From Bradyrhizobium sp. WSM1417 (lineage in GTDB: Bacteria; Pseudomonadota; Alphaproteobacteria; Rhizobiales; Xanthobacteraceae): a DNA stretch of 64,000 nt. Positions 7,552 to 16,642 of this stretch are shown piece by piece. Within the stretch, counting starts at the first letter, position 1; every line of letters starts with the position of its first letter. A program made the position numbers and the translations under genes. The notes below the pieces were generated by a model. The model worked only from the letters and a program-made list of their open reading frames with translations. It had not been told where the DNA came from and searched no databases. Location: assembly GCF_000515415.1 (NCBI RefSeq), contig NZ_KI911783.1:33501-97500 (forward strand), read 5' to 3'.

Positions 7552-8694
7552 ATGACCGACCGTATCCAGGAATTCCTGCGCAACCGCCGCAGCGAGGGCC
7601 TCGACACCGAGCCTTGCCTCGTCGTCGACCTCGAAGTCGTGCGCGACAATTACCAGACCTTTGCCAAGGCGCTGCCCGACAGCCGCGTGTTCTATGCCGT
7701 CAAGGCGAACCCGGCGCCGGAAGTGCTGGCTTTGCTCGCCTCCATGGGCTCCTGCTTCGACACCGCGACGGTCGCCGAGATCGAGATGGCGTTGGCCGCC
7801 GGTGCGACGCCCGACCGCATCTCCTTCGGCAACACGATCAAGAAGGAGCGCGACATCGCGCGCGCCTTCGCGCTCGGCATTCGGCTGTTCGCGGTCGATT
7901 GCACCGCCGAAGTCGAGAAGGTCGCCCGTGCCGCGCCCGGCGCAAAGGTGTTCTGCCGCATCCTCTATGACTGCGCCGGCGCCGAATGGCCGCTGTCGCG
8001 CAAGTTCGGCTGCGACCCGGAGATGGCCGTCGACGTGCTCGACGTCGCCAAGCGTCTGGGCCTGGAGCCGTGCGGCATCTCCTTCCATGTCGGGTCGCAG
8101 CAGCGCAAGGTGAAGGCGTGGGACCGTGCGCTGGCGATGGCCTCGCAGGTGTTCCGCGACTGCGCCGAGCGCGGCATCAACCTGACCATGGTCAACATGG
8201 GCGGCGGTTTCCCGACCAAGTACCTGAAGGACGTGCCGCCGGTGGTGACCTACGGGCGCTCGATCTTCCGCGCGCTGCGCAAGCACTTCGGCAACCAGAT
8301 TCCGGAGACCATCATCGAGCCGGGCCGCGGCATGGTGGGCAACGCCGGCATCATCGAGTCCGAGGTCGTGCTCATCTCGAAGAAGAGCGACGAGGACGAG
8401 GTGCGCTGGGTCTATCTGGACATCGGCAAGTTCGGCGGTCTCGCCGAGACCATGGACGAGTCGATCCGCTACGCTATACGCACCCCGCATGACGGTGCGG
8501 ACATGACGCCGTGCGTGCTCGCGGGTCCGACCTGCGACAGCGCCGACGTGCTGTACGAGAAGAACCCGTATCCGCTTCCGGTGACGCTCGAGATCGGCGA
8601 CAAGCTGCTGATCGAAGGCACCGGGGCCTATACGTCGACCTACTCGGCGGTGGCTTTCAACGGCATCCCGCCGCTGAAGACGTACCATATCTGA
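7552..8694 (+). CDS. speF: Ornithine decarboxylase, fold type III PLP enzyme
   Basis: Decarboxylates ornithine to putrescine (cytoplasm). The 380-residue protein has the PLP-lysine motif FYAVKANP (Lys about 51), the glycine-rich PLP-phosphate region MVNMGGGFPTKY, EPGRGMVGNAG, and the C-terminal catalytic Cys block GPTCDSADVLYE of eukaryote-type (alanine-racemase fold) ornithine decarboxylases. Some family members also act on lysine or diaminopimelate, but homospermidine synthase 1.3 kb downstream supports ornithine/putrescine. Ribosome-binding site GGGAGAG precedes the ATG at 7552. Confidence 0.93.
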   Translation: MTDRIQEFLRNRRSEGLDTEPCLVVDLEVVRDNYQTFAKALPDSRVFYAVKANPAPEVLALLASMGSCFDTATVAEIEMALAAGATPDRISFGNTIKKERDIARAFALGIRLFAVDCTAEVEKVARAAPGAKVFCRILYDCAGAEWPLSRKFGCDPEMAVDVLDVAKRLGLEPCGISFHVGSQQRKVKAWDRALAMASQVFRDCAERGINLTMVNMGGGFPTKYLKDVPPVVTYGRSIFRALRKHFGNQIPETIIEPGRGMVGNAGIIESEVVLISKKSDEDEVRWVYLDIGKFGGLAETMDESIRYAIRTPHDGADMTPCVLAGPTCDSADVLYEKNPYPLPVTLEIGDKLLIEGTGAYTSTYSAVAFNGIPPLKTYHI

Positions 8695-8725
8695 TCGCCT
8701 CTCTTACCGAGGCCTGACGAACCCG

Positions 8726-8747
8726 GGAGCCGGCTTGCCGGCTCCCT
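8726..8747 (+). terminator. Hairpin after speF
   Basis: GGGAGCCGGCTTGCCGGCTCCC forms a 9-bp perfect stem about 30 bp after the decarboxylase stop. There is no T-tract, so it may act as a partial terminator or mRNA 3'-end stabiliser ahead of the GNAT gene. Confidence 0.5.
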
Positions 8748-8824
8748 CCCTGACATTTCGATCTGACGACGCCTTGGACCGGCGTGCTTCTCGCACGTCC
8801 GTTTCAGGCGGGGACTGACGCGCC

Positions 8825-9412
8825 ATGACCACTCTTCGGAAGACACAGATTGACCCCACTTCGAAAGCCGCTCCGTTCGCGATCCGTGCGGAGCGTGCGG
8901 CCGACGTTGCGATGCGTGAAGCGCTGCTCGATGCGTCCTTTGGCGAGAACCGCCATGGCCGCACCTGCCAGCGCCTGCGTGACGGACGCGCACCCGCAGC
9001 CGGCCTCGCGCTGGCCGCGATGCGCGAGGGGAAGCTCGTGGGAACCGTGCGGCTGTGGCACGTCAGCGCCGGAGGCAGGCCCGCTCTGGTCCTCGGACCG
9101 CTGGCGGTGGACCCTGCCTGCCGCGAGCTCGGGATCGGCGCCGCGCTGATGCAACAAGCGCTGGCTGCCGCCCGGGCGCGCGGCCATGCCGCCGTGATCC
9201 TGCTCGGCGATGCCCCTTATTACGCCCGCTTCGGCTTCTCCGCGGCCAACACCGGCGAGCTGTCGCTGCCTGGTCCGTTCGAACGCGACCGCCTGCTGGC
9301 GGTCGAATTCCATGCCGGTGCGCTGGATGGCGTCGAGGGGATGATCGTCCCGACTGGCGCGGCCCTACCCAAACGGAGGGTAGTTCGCGGCCTCGAGGCG
9401 CGCGCGGCGTAA
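8825..9412 (+). CDS. GNAT family N-acetyltransferase (YhbS-like)
   Basis: A 195-residue acetyl-CoA-dependent acetyltransferase. LGPLAVDPACRELGIGAALM (about 97-116) carries the acetyl-CoA pyrophosphate-binding loop, and LLGDAPYYARFGF is the characteristic C-terminal motif of the YhbS group. The substrate is unknown. Its place between the decarboxylase and homospermidine synthase invites a polyamine acetyltransferase role, but the YhbS type is not the classic spermidine acetyltransferase, so this is speculation. Confidence 0.85.
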   Translation: MTTLRKTQIDPTSKAAPFAIRAERAADVAMREALLDASFGENRHGRTCQRLRDGRAPAAGLALAAMREGKLVGTVRLWHVSAGGRPALVLGPLAVDPACRELGIGAALMQQALAAARARGHAAVILLGDAPYYARFGFSAANTGELSLPGPFERDRLLAVEFHAGALDGVEGMIVPTGAALPKRRVVRGLEARAA

Positions 9413-9558
9413 GGGATTGCCATGATGGCGGCGACCGAGCCGCGCTAAGCGGCAACGTCCGGCTGGGCCTGCGTTAAGCTCCATTCCTTTGGGGTTGCGC
9501 AGGCCGGCAAATTGCCCGTAAACCCCACGAAATTCCCCTTCAGTCGAGGCCCACGACC

Positions 9559-9948
9559 ATGTCCCGTCGCCTGATCTCCACCGGCTCTCCGCTTGAGAAG
9601 ACCGTCGGCTACAGCCGCGCCGTGATCGACGGCGAGTTCGCCTTCGTCGCGGGAACCACGGGCTATGACTACACCACGATGACGATGCCGGCCGATGTCA
9701 CGAGCCAGTCTCGCAACTGCTTCAAGACCATCCAATCCGCCCTGCAGGAGGGCGGATTCGAGATGGCCGATATCGTCCGTGCAACCTATTACGTCACCGA
9801 CGCCAGCTATATCGATGCCCATTTCGCCGTCTGCGGCGAGGTTCTCGGTGACATCAGGCCGGCCGCGACCTTGCTGGTCGTCAGCGGCCTCGCCAAGCCC
9901 GAGATGAAGGTCGAGATCGAAGTCACTGCCAAGCGCCGCAGCGCCTGA
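9559..9948 (+). CDS. RidA family protein (reactive enamine/imine deaminase)
   Basis: A 129-residue member of the RidA/YjgF/UK114 family, which hydrolyses reactive enamine and imine intermediates. Typical segments are YSRAVIDGEFAFVAGTTGYD, the central DIVRATYYVTD and the C-terminal RPAATLLVVSGL...VEIEVTA. It lies 48 bp before the homospermidine synthase start and is probably co-transcribed. Homospermidine synthase works through Schiff-base intermediates, so a housekeeping role against imines in this pathway is plausible but untested. A detoxification role unrelated to polyamines is equally possible. Confidence 0.88.
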   Translation: MSRRLISTGSPLEKTVGYSRAVIDGEFAFVAGTTGYDYTTMTMPADVTSQSRNCFKTIQSALQEGGFEMADIVRATYYVTDASYIDAHFAVCGEVLGDIRPAATLLVVSGLAKPEMKVEIEVTAKRRSA

Positions 9949-9995
9949 GCCATCCTCACCATTTGTTCGTCAGCACGTTCCGGAGAAACCATCCT

Positions 9996-11438
9996 ATGAG
10001 CCCCGCCTCGCAGATCTACGCGAAGATCACTGGTCCCATCGTCATGGTCGGCTTCGGCTCCATCGGCAAAGGCACGTTGCCGCTGATCGAGCGGCATCTC
10101 GACTACGACAAGTCGCGCGTTACCGTGATCGATCCGAAGGACGAGGGGCGCAAGGCACATTGCGAAAAGCACAATGTGCGCTTCATCCAGAAGGCCGTGA
10201 CCAGGGACAATTATCGGGAGTTGCTGACCCCGCTGCTCATTGAAGGCGGCGGCCAGGGTTTTTGCGTCAATCTCTCGGTCGACACCGGCTCCACCGACAT
10301 CATGGAGCTCTGCAACGAGCTCGGCGCTCTCTATATCGACACCGTCAACGAGCCCTGGCTCGGCTTCTATTTCGACTCGTCGAAGGGCCCGGAAGCGCGC
10401 TCCAACTACGCCCTTCGCGAAGCGACGCTGGCCGCCAAGAAGGCGCGCCCTGCAGGCTCGACGACGGCCGTCTCCTGCTGTGGCGCCAATCCCGGCATGG
10501 TCTCGTTTTTCGTGAAGCAGGCGCTGCTCAACGTCGCCGCCGATCTGAAGCTCAATGCCCCCAAGCCGAAGACCAAAGCCGAATGGGCGGACTTGATGCG
10601 ACAAGCCGGCATCAAGGGCATCCATATCGCGGAACGCGACACCCAGCGCTCCAAGAAGCCGAAAGAGCCCGATGTCTTCGTCAACACCTGGTCGGTGGAA
10701 GGTTTCCTGTCGGAAGGCGTGCAGCCCTCCGAGCTCGGCTGGGGCACCCACGAAAAATGGATGCCCGAGAATGCGCGCACCCACGAATCCGGGTGCGGCG
10801 CCGCCATCTATCTGATGCAGCCCGGCGCCAATACCCGCGTGCGCACCTGGTGCCCGACCCGCGGCGCGCAGTATGGCTTTCTTGTCACCCACAACGAGTC
10901 GATCTCGATCGCGGACTATTTCACCGTGCGCGACGCAGCGGGCACGGCGGTCTATCGGCCGACCTGCCACTATGCCTATCATCCGGCTGACGATGCCGTG
11001 CTGTCGCTGCATGAAATGTTCGGCCGCGCCGCTAAGATGCAGGAAAAGCACCATATCCTCGACGAGAACGAGATCGTCGACGGCATCGACGAACTCGGCG
11101 TGCTGCTGTTCGGCCACGACAACAACGCCTACTGGTACGGCTCGCAGCTCTCCATCGAAGAGACCCGCAAGCTCGCGCCCTACCAGAACGCCACCGGCCT
11201 GCAGGTGACCTCCGCCGTGCTCGGCGGCATGGTGTGGGCGCTAGAAAACCCGAAGGAAGGCATCGTCGAAGCCGACGAGATGGATTTCGATCGCCTGCTG
11301 GAAATCCAGCTGCCGTATCTCGGCCCGGTGAAGGGTTTCTACACCGACTGGACGCCGCTGACGGATCGCCCGGGACTGTTTCCGGAAGATATCGACACCA
11401 GCGATCCCTGGCAGTTCCGGAACGTTCTGGTGCGGTGA
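9996..11438 (+). CDS. hss: Homospermidine synthase
   Basis: NAD-dependent enzyme that joins two putrescine molecules to sym-homospermidine with release of ammonia. The 480-residue product starts with a Rossmann motif (IVMVGFGSIGKGTLPLIERH). CCGANPGMVSFFVKQALL and GAIYLMQPGANTRVRTW-like segments (here AAIYLMQPGANT) match bacterial Hss. The start is ATG at 9996 (MSPASQIYAK); the open frame begins at 9963. Together with speF it forms a complete ornithine-to-homospermidine route, the characteristic long polyamine of many alphaproteobacteria. Confidence 0.94.
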   Translation: MSPASQIYAKITGPIVMVGFGSIGKGTLPLIERHLDYDKSRVTVIDPKDEGRKAHCEKHNVRFIQKAVTRDNYRELLTPLLIEGGGQGFCVNLSVDTGSTDIMELCNELGALYIDTVNEPWLGFYFDSSKGPEARSNYALREATLAAKKARPAGSTTAVSCCGANPGMVSFFVKQALLNVAADLKLNAPKPKTKAEWADLMRQAGIKGIHIAERDTQRSKKPKEPDVFVNTWSVEGFLSEGVQPSELGWGTHEKWMPENARTHESGCGAAIYLMQPGANTRVRTWCPTRGAQYGFLVTHNESISIADYFTVRDAAGTAVYRPTCHYAYHPADDAVLSLHEMFGRAAKMQEKHHILDENEIVDGIDELGVLLFGHDNNAYWYGSQLSIEETRKLAPYQNATGLQVTSAVLGGMVWALENPKEGIVEADEMDFDRLLEIQLPYLGPVKGFYTDWTPLTDRPGLFPEDIDTSDPWQFRNVLVR

Positions 11439-11442
11439 GGCG

Positions 11443-11534
11443 CCGGCATGCCCGGGCATGTCCCGGGCATCCACGCACTTGCTTTCTGCGACGCCAAGAA
11501 ACGTGGATGGCCGGGACAAGCCCGGCCATGACGC
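11443..11534. repeat. Palindromic intergenic repeat, family B copy 1
   Basis: Inverted arms GGGCATGTCCCGGGCATCCACG and its partner around ACGTGGATGGCCGGGACAAG / CCCGGCCATGACG fold into a long hairpin. A single-arm relative lies at 54978-55013. It separates convergent hss and the following minus-strand gene, so it can end transcription from both sides. Confidence 0.7.
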
Positions 11535-11550
11535 CACACCTGGCGGCTAG

Positions 11551-11886
11551 CTACTTCCTCTCGATCGGCGGCGCGATCTTCTCGGCTGGCGCCGGCGGCA
11601 ATGCTGGTTTGGCCGCCCCCGCAGCGCCCTGCGTCTGCGGGTCGGGCCGCGCGGGCTCTGGGGCGGGCGTGGTCGGCCGATCACCGCCGGGCTTGGCTTC
11701 CGCGGGCTTGTTCTGATCGTCGGACGGCGTGCCCTGAAGGGGCTGCGTCGCCTGGGCCGTCTGCATCCGGGTCTCAGCGCGGATTTGCGCCAGCGACATG
11801 CCTGACACCACGACGCCTGCCGCGAACAGCGAGCAGGCAACCATCAGGTCGAGCTTCAGTCTGCGCTTCTCATATTGGCCGGGCAT
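11551..11886 (-). CDS. Hypothetical membrane-anchored proline/alanine-rich protein
   Basis: A 111-residue protein: short basic N-terminus (MPGQYEKRRLKLD), one transmembrane helix (LMVACSLFAAGVVVSGMSLA), then a Pro/Ala/Lys-rich, probably disordered periplasmic tail (PAEAKPGGDRPTTPAPEPAR). The start at 11886 is preferred over the open frame to 11979. I do not recognise the family. It lies just downstream of the WD40 gene on the same strand. Confidence 0.6.
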   Translation of the reverse strand: MPGQYEKRRLKLDLMVACSLFAAGVVVSGMSLAQIRAETRMQTAQATQPLQGTPSDDQNKPAEAKPGGDRPTTPAPEPARPDPQTQGAAGAAKPALPPAPAEKIAPPIERK

Positions 11887-12006
11887 GTCGATCACCGCCT
11901 TTGTCCGCGGGATCAACGAAATGGCCGCTCTGCGGTTCCCCGCCCCTGGGTGGCCGGGAACTCGGCGCCTGCGCGCCACATGGCCGCATCCACGGTCGAT
12001 GACGGA

Positions 12007-13026
12007 CTAAAGCTCGAGCAGGCCGCCGTCCCCATTTTCGTCGGCGAACGCCAGCAGAGTCCCCTTGGCGTTCCAGGCGAGCGCAGCCACCGGCGGCGTG
12101 CCATTGCGGCGAACCAGGATCTCGGCGCCGTCCTCCAGACGCACCATCAGCACGGTGCCGTCACTATAGCCGGCGGCGAAGATGTCGTTCTTGGGATGGC
12201 AGGCGACGACCGACACGCGCGCCTGGAGCGGCGCGAGCATCGCAGGCTCCTTGCCCATCGGGCCGTCCTTGCTGGCGAACGGCCATATGATGACGGTGTC
12301 GGCGCCCGAAGTCGCGAGCCCCTTGCCTCCCGCGCTCCACGACATCGAGCGGACGCGGCCGGGATAGCCGGTCATGCGCATGTGCCTGTTGTCGGCAAGC
12401 CGCCAGCCGTGCAGCGCCGATTCGTGCATCGTGGTGACCAGGAATTTGTTGTCCGGGCTGAAGGTGACGCCGAGATGCGAGCCGGCCCAGGGCAGGAATT
12501 CGGCCGATCCCGCCATGTTGGGAAACCACAGCGTCGCGCCGTTGTAATGGGCGATCGCGAGACGCTGGCCCTTCGGCGCAAAGGCAAGGCCGCCAACGGT
12601 TGAGGGCACCTCGAGCGATTTCTCCTCGCTCTTGCCGCTCTTGAAGAAAGCGGTCTTGCCGGCCGACCATGCATAGGCACCGTCCGGATGCAGCGCCACC
12701 GCATCGATCCAGCGTCGCTTCGGGTCGGTCGCAAGCAGCGTCACTTCGCCCTTGGCGTCGAGTGACACGACTTTTCCATCGTCGCCGCCCATCACGAGGC
12801 GCTTGCCATCGGAAGCGGCCGAGAGAATGCCGCCGCTGTGCACGGCGACTTTGCTGATCTCACCCTGGCCATCCACGAACGCAACGTTCTCCTCGCCGCC
12901 GACGAAGGCGGCGCGGGGCCCAAGGAAATGCACGGAGGTCACGACCATCCCGAGCGCGAGCGGCTTGACGCGCTCGGTGACGGAGACGATCGAGGCGGAA
13001 TCGGCGGGCGGCGTAAACTCTTTCAT
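12007..13026 (-). CDS. WD40 repeat protein, last gene of the zinc operon
   Basis: A 339-residue beta-propeller protein. Repeated blades end in patterns such as GKRLVMGGDDGKVVSLDAKG, GLATSGADTVIIWPFASKDG and DIFAAGYSDGTVLMVRLEDG. There is no signal peptide, so it is probably cytoplasmic. The ATG shares one base with the stop of the COG0523 GTPase gene (TGATG), so the two are almost certainly translated together. Its biochemical role is unknown; the context suggests a protein scaffold or partner for zinc delivery. Possible blade number is six or seven, not resolved here. Confidence 0.85.
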   Translation of the reverse strand: MKEFTPPADSASIVSVTERVKPLALGMVVTSVHFLGPRAAFVGGEENVAFVDGQGEISKVAVHSGGILSAASDGKRLVMGGDDGKVVSLDAKGEVTLLATDPKRRWIDAVALHPDGAYAWSAGKTAFFKSGKSEEKSLEVPSTVGGLAFAPKGQRLAIAHYNGATLWFPNMAGSAEFLPWAGSHLGVTFSPDNKFLVTTMHESALHGWRLADNRHMRMTGYPGRVRSMSWSAGGKGLATSGADTVIIWPFASKDGPMGKEPAMLAPLQARVSVVACHPKNDIFAAGYSDGTVLMVRLEDGAEILVRRNGTPPVAALAWNAKGTLLAFADENGDGGLLEL

Positions 13027-14081
13027 CACGAGACGATGCAGCTCTCAAAACCCTGGCGAATGAGATCTTGCGGCAATTCGCGGCCGATGAAGACGAGGCG
13101 GCTCTCGCGCGGCTCACCGTCCTTCCACTTCCGCTGATGGTTGCCCTCCAGCATCATGTGGACGCCCTGAAAGACGTAGCGGTCGTCGTCTTCCTGGAAG
13201 GCGAGGATGCCCTTGGAGCGGAGGATCTTGCCGCCCTCCACCTGCACCAAATTCTGGAGCCAGGGCATGAACACGTTCGGATCGAGCGGCTTGTCGGTCT
13301 TGAGCGACAGCGACTGCATGTCCTCGTCATGATAGTGCTTCAGGCCGTGGCCGTGATCATGATCGTGATGATGGTCGTGGCCGTGGTGATGATGATCATG
13401 GTCGTGATCATGATCATGATCATCGGCATTCAGGAAGTCCGGCTCGATGTCGAGGATGCGGTCGAGATCGAAGGCGCCGCGGTCGAGCACGTCCGCCAAA
13501 GCCACCGAGCAGCGCTCGGTGCGGTGCAGCTTGGCATAGGGGTTGATGGCGCGGATGCGGGCCTCGACCTCGGCAAGCTCGCCCTTGGTGACGAGATCGG
13601 TCTTGTTCAGCACGATGACGTCGGCAAAGGCGATCTGGTTCTTGGCCTCGGGCGCATCCTTGAGACGGTCGGACAGCCATTTGGCATCCGCAACCGTGAC
13701 CACCGCATCGAGGCGCGCGTTCTTCTGCACGTCCTCGTCGACGAAGAAGGTCTGGGCCACCGGTGCCGGATCGGCAAGACCGGTGGTCTCGACGATGATG
13801 GCGTCGAACTTGCCCTTGCGCTTCATCAGGCCTTCCATGATGCGCACGAGATCGCCGCGCACGGTGCAGCAGATGCAGCCGTTGTTCATCTCGAACACTT
13901 CCTCATCGGCGCCGATGATGAGGTCGTTGTCGATGCCGATCTCGCCGAATTCGTTGACGATGACGGCGTATTTCTTGCCGTGGTTTTCCGACAGGATGCG
14001 GTTCAACAGCGTGGTCTTGCCGGCACCGAGATAGCCGGTCAGGACGGTTACGGGAATTTTTGGGGCGGTCGCTTCAGACAT
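13026..14081 (-). CDS. COG0523 (CobW/ZNG1-type) metallochaperone GTPase
   Basis: A 351-residue G3E GTPase. Walker A GYLGAGKTTLL is at about 16-26, the metal-binding GCICC at 68-72, VETTGLADPAPV is the switch/Walker B region, and NKTD gives guanine specificity. A His/Asp-rich loop follows at about 220-245 and the CobW C-terminal domain ends the protein. Relatives insert zinc into client proteins under zinc limitation (ZNG1/ZigA) or handle cobalt for cobalamin. Position directly after znuA in a Zur-controlled run supports a zinc role. Confidence 0.9.
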   Translation of the reverse strand: MSEATAPKIPVTVLTGYLGAGKTTLLNRILSENHGKKYAVIVNEFGEIGIDNDLIIGADEEVFEMNNGCICCTVRGDLVRIMEGLMKRKGKFDAIIVETTGLADPAPVAQTFFVDEDVQKNARLDAVVTVADAKWLSDRLKDAPEAKNQIAFADVIVLNKTDLVTKGELAEVEARIRAINPYAKLHRTERCSVALADVLDRGAFDLDRILDIEPDFLNADDHDHDHDHDHHHHGHDHHHDHDHGHGLKHYHDEDMQSLSLKTDKPLDPNVFMPWLQNLVQVEGGKILRSKGILAFQEDDDRYVFQGVHMMLEGNHQRKWKDGEPRESRLVFIGRELPQDLIRQGFESCIVS

Positions 14082-14135
14082 AACAACTCCGGACTTCGGG
14101 CTTTTCGCGCGACGCGAGGCGGGGTGGCCCCTGCC

Positions 14136-15008
14136 CTAGTGGTCAAGCGCGCTGGTCAGGGCCTTTATATTGTGCCTGACCATATCAATGTAAGTGGGTG
14201 CAGGCCCCTTTTCGCCGGTCAAACCGTCTGAAATCAGGGTCCCGCCGACTTTTGAGCCGGTCTCCGCCGCGATCCGCCGGATTAGCCGGTCGTCGCTGAT
14301 ATTTTCCAGGAACACGGCCGGGATTTTCTGGGCCTTGATCTGGCCGATGATGGTGGCGATGTCCCGCGCGCTGGGCTCGGTTTCGGTGGAGACGCCCAAG
14401 GGCGCGATGAACTGGACGCCGTATTCGGCGGCGAAATAGCCGAAGGCGTCATGGGTCGAGATCACCTTGCGCCGCTCCTGCGGGATTTTGGCCATGGCGT
14501 CGCGGACCTCGCGGTCGAGCGTTTCGAGCTTTTCCAGATAGGCCTGGGCCTGGGCGCGGAAGAACTCCGCATCGTCGGGGTCGGCCGCAGCCAGCGCATT
14601 GGCGATGTCGGTGACGTAGATTTTGGCGTTGGGGACGGACTGCCAGCCATGCGGGTCTGCGGCAGAGCCGAGCTTGAGCGGCGCGATGCCGGTGCTCACA
14701 GTGACCACCTGCGCCTTGCTGCCCGAGGACTGCACGAGGCGCGGCAGCCAACCCTCGAGACCAAGCCCGTTGACGATGACGAGCTTTGCGTCCGCGATCC
14801 GCTTCGCATCGCTTGGCGCGGGCGTGTAAACGTGGACGTCGCTGTCGGCCCCGACCAGCGTTGTCAGATTGACCCGGTCGCCGCCGACATTGCGGACGAA
14901 ATCGGCGAGAATCGAGAAGCTCGCGACGACCTTCAGCTGCTCCGCGGCGTGCAGCGGGGAGGCGATCAGCAAGAGCACACAAAGTAGGATGCGCCGCATC
15001 GCCGTCAC
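14136..15008 (-). CDS. znuA: Zinc ABC transporter substrate-binding protein
   Basis: A periplasmic receptor that hands metal to the ZnuB/ZnuC importer. After the signal peptide (MRRILLCVLLLIASPLHA) it reads KVVASFSILADFVRNVGGD, which with VHVYTPAPSDAKRIADAKLVIVNGLGLEGW and STHDAFGYFAAEYGVQFIAP is typical for cluster 9 (ZnuA/MntC) receptors. The usual His-rich loop is nearly absent, so manganese or broader specificity cannot be excluded, but the Zur box favours zinc. A GTG at 15008 overlaps the znuB stop by 4 bp; an ATG at 14999 is the alternative start. Confidence 0.9.
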   Translation of the reverse strand: MTAMRRILLCVLLLIASPLHAAEQLKVVASFSILADFVRNVGGDRVNLTTLVGADSDVHVYTPAPSDAKRIADAKLVIVNGLGLEGWLPRLVQSSGSKAQVVTVSTGIAPLKLGSAADPHGWQSVPNAKIYVTDIANALAAADPDDAEFFRAQAQAYLEKLETLDREVRDAMAKIPQERRKVISTHDAFGYFAAEYGVQFIAPLGVSTETEPSARDIATIIGQIKAQKIPAVFLENISDDRLIRRIAAETGSKVGGTLISDGLTGEKGPAPTYIDMVRHNIKALTSALDH

Positions 15009-15874
15009 GCTTCCAGATGCCGGCCGGGAAACAGCTGCCTGACGACGCCGCCGACCCGGCCGAACAGGACGGAGACGGTGTAAAGCGCGCTCGCCACCAG
15101 AATGATCGCAGGGCCCGACGGCACACGGGTCTGGAACGACAGCACGAGACCCGCATAGCCGGAGACGGCGGCCGCGACGACCGCGATGCAGATCATGGCG
15201 GTGAGATCGCGCGACCAGAACCGCGCGATGCCGGCCGGGAGGATCATCAGACCGACCGCGAGCAGCGTGCCGAGCGCCTGAAAGCCGTTGACGAGGTTGA
15301 TCACGACCAACGCAAGGAAAGCGAGATGCGCAGGGCCGCCAGCCCGGCTCACAGTGCGCAAGAACAAGGGGTCGACGCTCTCGATCACCAACGGGCGATA
15401 GATCACGGCGAGCACCAGCAGCGTGATCGTGGCGTTGAATGCGACGACCAGCAACGTCTGGTCGTCCATCGCGAGAATATTGCCGAACAGCACGTGCAGC
15501 AGGTCGATATTGGTGCCCTTGATCGAGACGATGGTGACGCCCAGCGCCAGCGATGCCAGATAGAAGGTCGCGAGCGAGGCATCCTCCTTCAACCCGGTCG
15601 AGCGCGCGACGAGGCCTGCGAGGATCGCGACGGCAAAACCCGCGATCAGTCCACCGGCCGTCATCGCGAACAGATTGAGACCTGAGAGCAGGAAACCGAC
15701 AGCGGCGCCCGGAAGTATTGCATGCGCCATGGCGTCGCCGACCAGGCTCATCCGCCGCAACATCAGGAACACGCCGATCGGCGCCCCCGCGAGCGACAGC
15801 GCGATGACGGCCGCGAGCGCACGTCGCATGAACTCGAATTCGGTGAACGGGCCGATCAGCGCGTCATAGAGCAT
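15005..15874 (-). CDS. znuB: Zinc ABC transporter permease
   Basis: A 289-residue ABC-3 family inner-membrane permease with about eight helices. It starts MLYDALIGPFTEFEFMRRALAAVIAL; the segment SLVGDAMAHAILPGAAVGFLL carries the conserved helix and coupling region of ZnuB/MntB permeases. It lies 6 bp after znuC and overlaps znuA by 4 bp, so the importer is one translational unit. Confidence 0.92.
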   Translation of the reverse strand: MLYDALIGPFTEFEFMRRALAAVIALSLAGAPIGVFLMLRRMSLVGDAMAHAILPGAAVGFLLSGLNLFAMTAGGLIAGFAVAILAGLVARSTGLKEDASLATFYLASLALGVTIVSIKGTNIDLLHVLFGNILAMDDQTLLVVAFNATITLLVLAVIYRPLVIESVDPLFLRTVSRAGGPAHLAFLALVVINLVNGFQALGTLLAVGLMILPAGIARFWSRDLTAMICIAVVAAAVSGYAGLVLSFQTRVPSGPAIILVASALYTVSVLFGRVGGVVRQLFPGRHLEA

Positions 15875-15880
15875 CGGACG

Positions 15881-16642
15881 TCAAGCCGCCCGTGAGCGGG
15901 CATCATCGGCCGAGCAGGCGGCGGCGCTGTCGTCGAAGGCTTCGCACATCCGCATCGCGACCATCAGGTTTTCCGGCGTCAGCACCTCCGCCGTCGGCCC
16001 CCACGCCACGGGGCCCCGCGCCAGCACCAGCGTCTCGCTGAAATGGGTGCGCACCATCTCCATGTCGTGCAGCGCGGCGAGCACGGTGCGGCCCTCGCCG
16101 TGCCAGTGCTTCACCAGCGCCAGCAGATCGGCCGTGGTCTTGCTGTCGATGGCGTTGAAGGGCTCGTCCAGCACGATCAGCCGCGCGTCCTGGAGCAACA
16201 CGCGCGCGAACAGCACGCGCTGCATCTGGCCGCCCGAGAGTGTGCCGATGGGGCGGTTCTCAAAGCCGTTGAGGCCGACGGAAGCGATCGCGCGGAGGAT
16301 CTTCTCGCGCGCCGCCTTGCTGATGCCGCCGAACAGGCCGGTCCCGCGCCACAGCCCGGTGGCAACGAAGTCCAGCACCGAGATTGGGAAGCTGCGGTCG
16401 ATCTCCGCGCTCTGCGGCAGATAGGCGATATCGCGGCTGTCGAGCCCGCCGAGATGGATGCTGCCGTCGAGCGGCTTGAGGATGCCGACGATGCCGCGCA
16501 GCAGCGTCGACTTGCCGGCGCCGTTCGGGCCGATCACGGCCAGCAACGCACCCGGCGCGACCTCACCATTGAGATGGTGCACGGCCGGATGACGGTCATA
16601 GCCGAGCGTGACGTTGTGGAAATACAGCGCCGCCATGGTCAC
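15881..16642 (-). CDS. znuC: Zinc ABC transporter ATP-binding protein
   Basis: A 253-residue ATPase. Walker A is GPNGAGKSTLL, the signature motif LSGGQMQR, Walker B LIVLDEPFNAID, and the switch His is in ALHDMEMV. The start GTG at 16642 overlaps the stop of the His-rich protein gene by 4 bp; ATG at 16636 is the alternative. It energises zinc uptake through ZnuB. Confidence 0.93.
   Translation of the reverse strand: MTMAALYFHNVTLGYDRHPAVHHLNGEVAPGALLAVIGPNGAGKSTLLRGIVGILKPLDGSIHLGGLDSRDIAYLPQSAEIDRSFPISVLDFVATGLWRGTGLFGGISKAAREKILRAIASVGLNGFENRPIGTLSGGQMQRVLFARVLLQDARLIVLDEPFNAIDSKTTADLLALVKHWHGEGRTVLAALHDMEMVRTHFSETLVLARGPVAWGPTAEVLTPENLMVAMRMCEAFDDSAAACSADDARSRAA

Noticed and set aside
7495..8688. 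397-codon minus-strand frame antisense to ornithine decarboxylase
   Set aside because: Shadow frame; the plus strand has all decarboxylase motifs.
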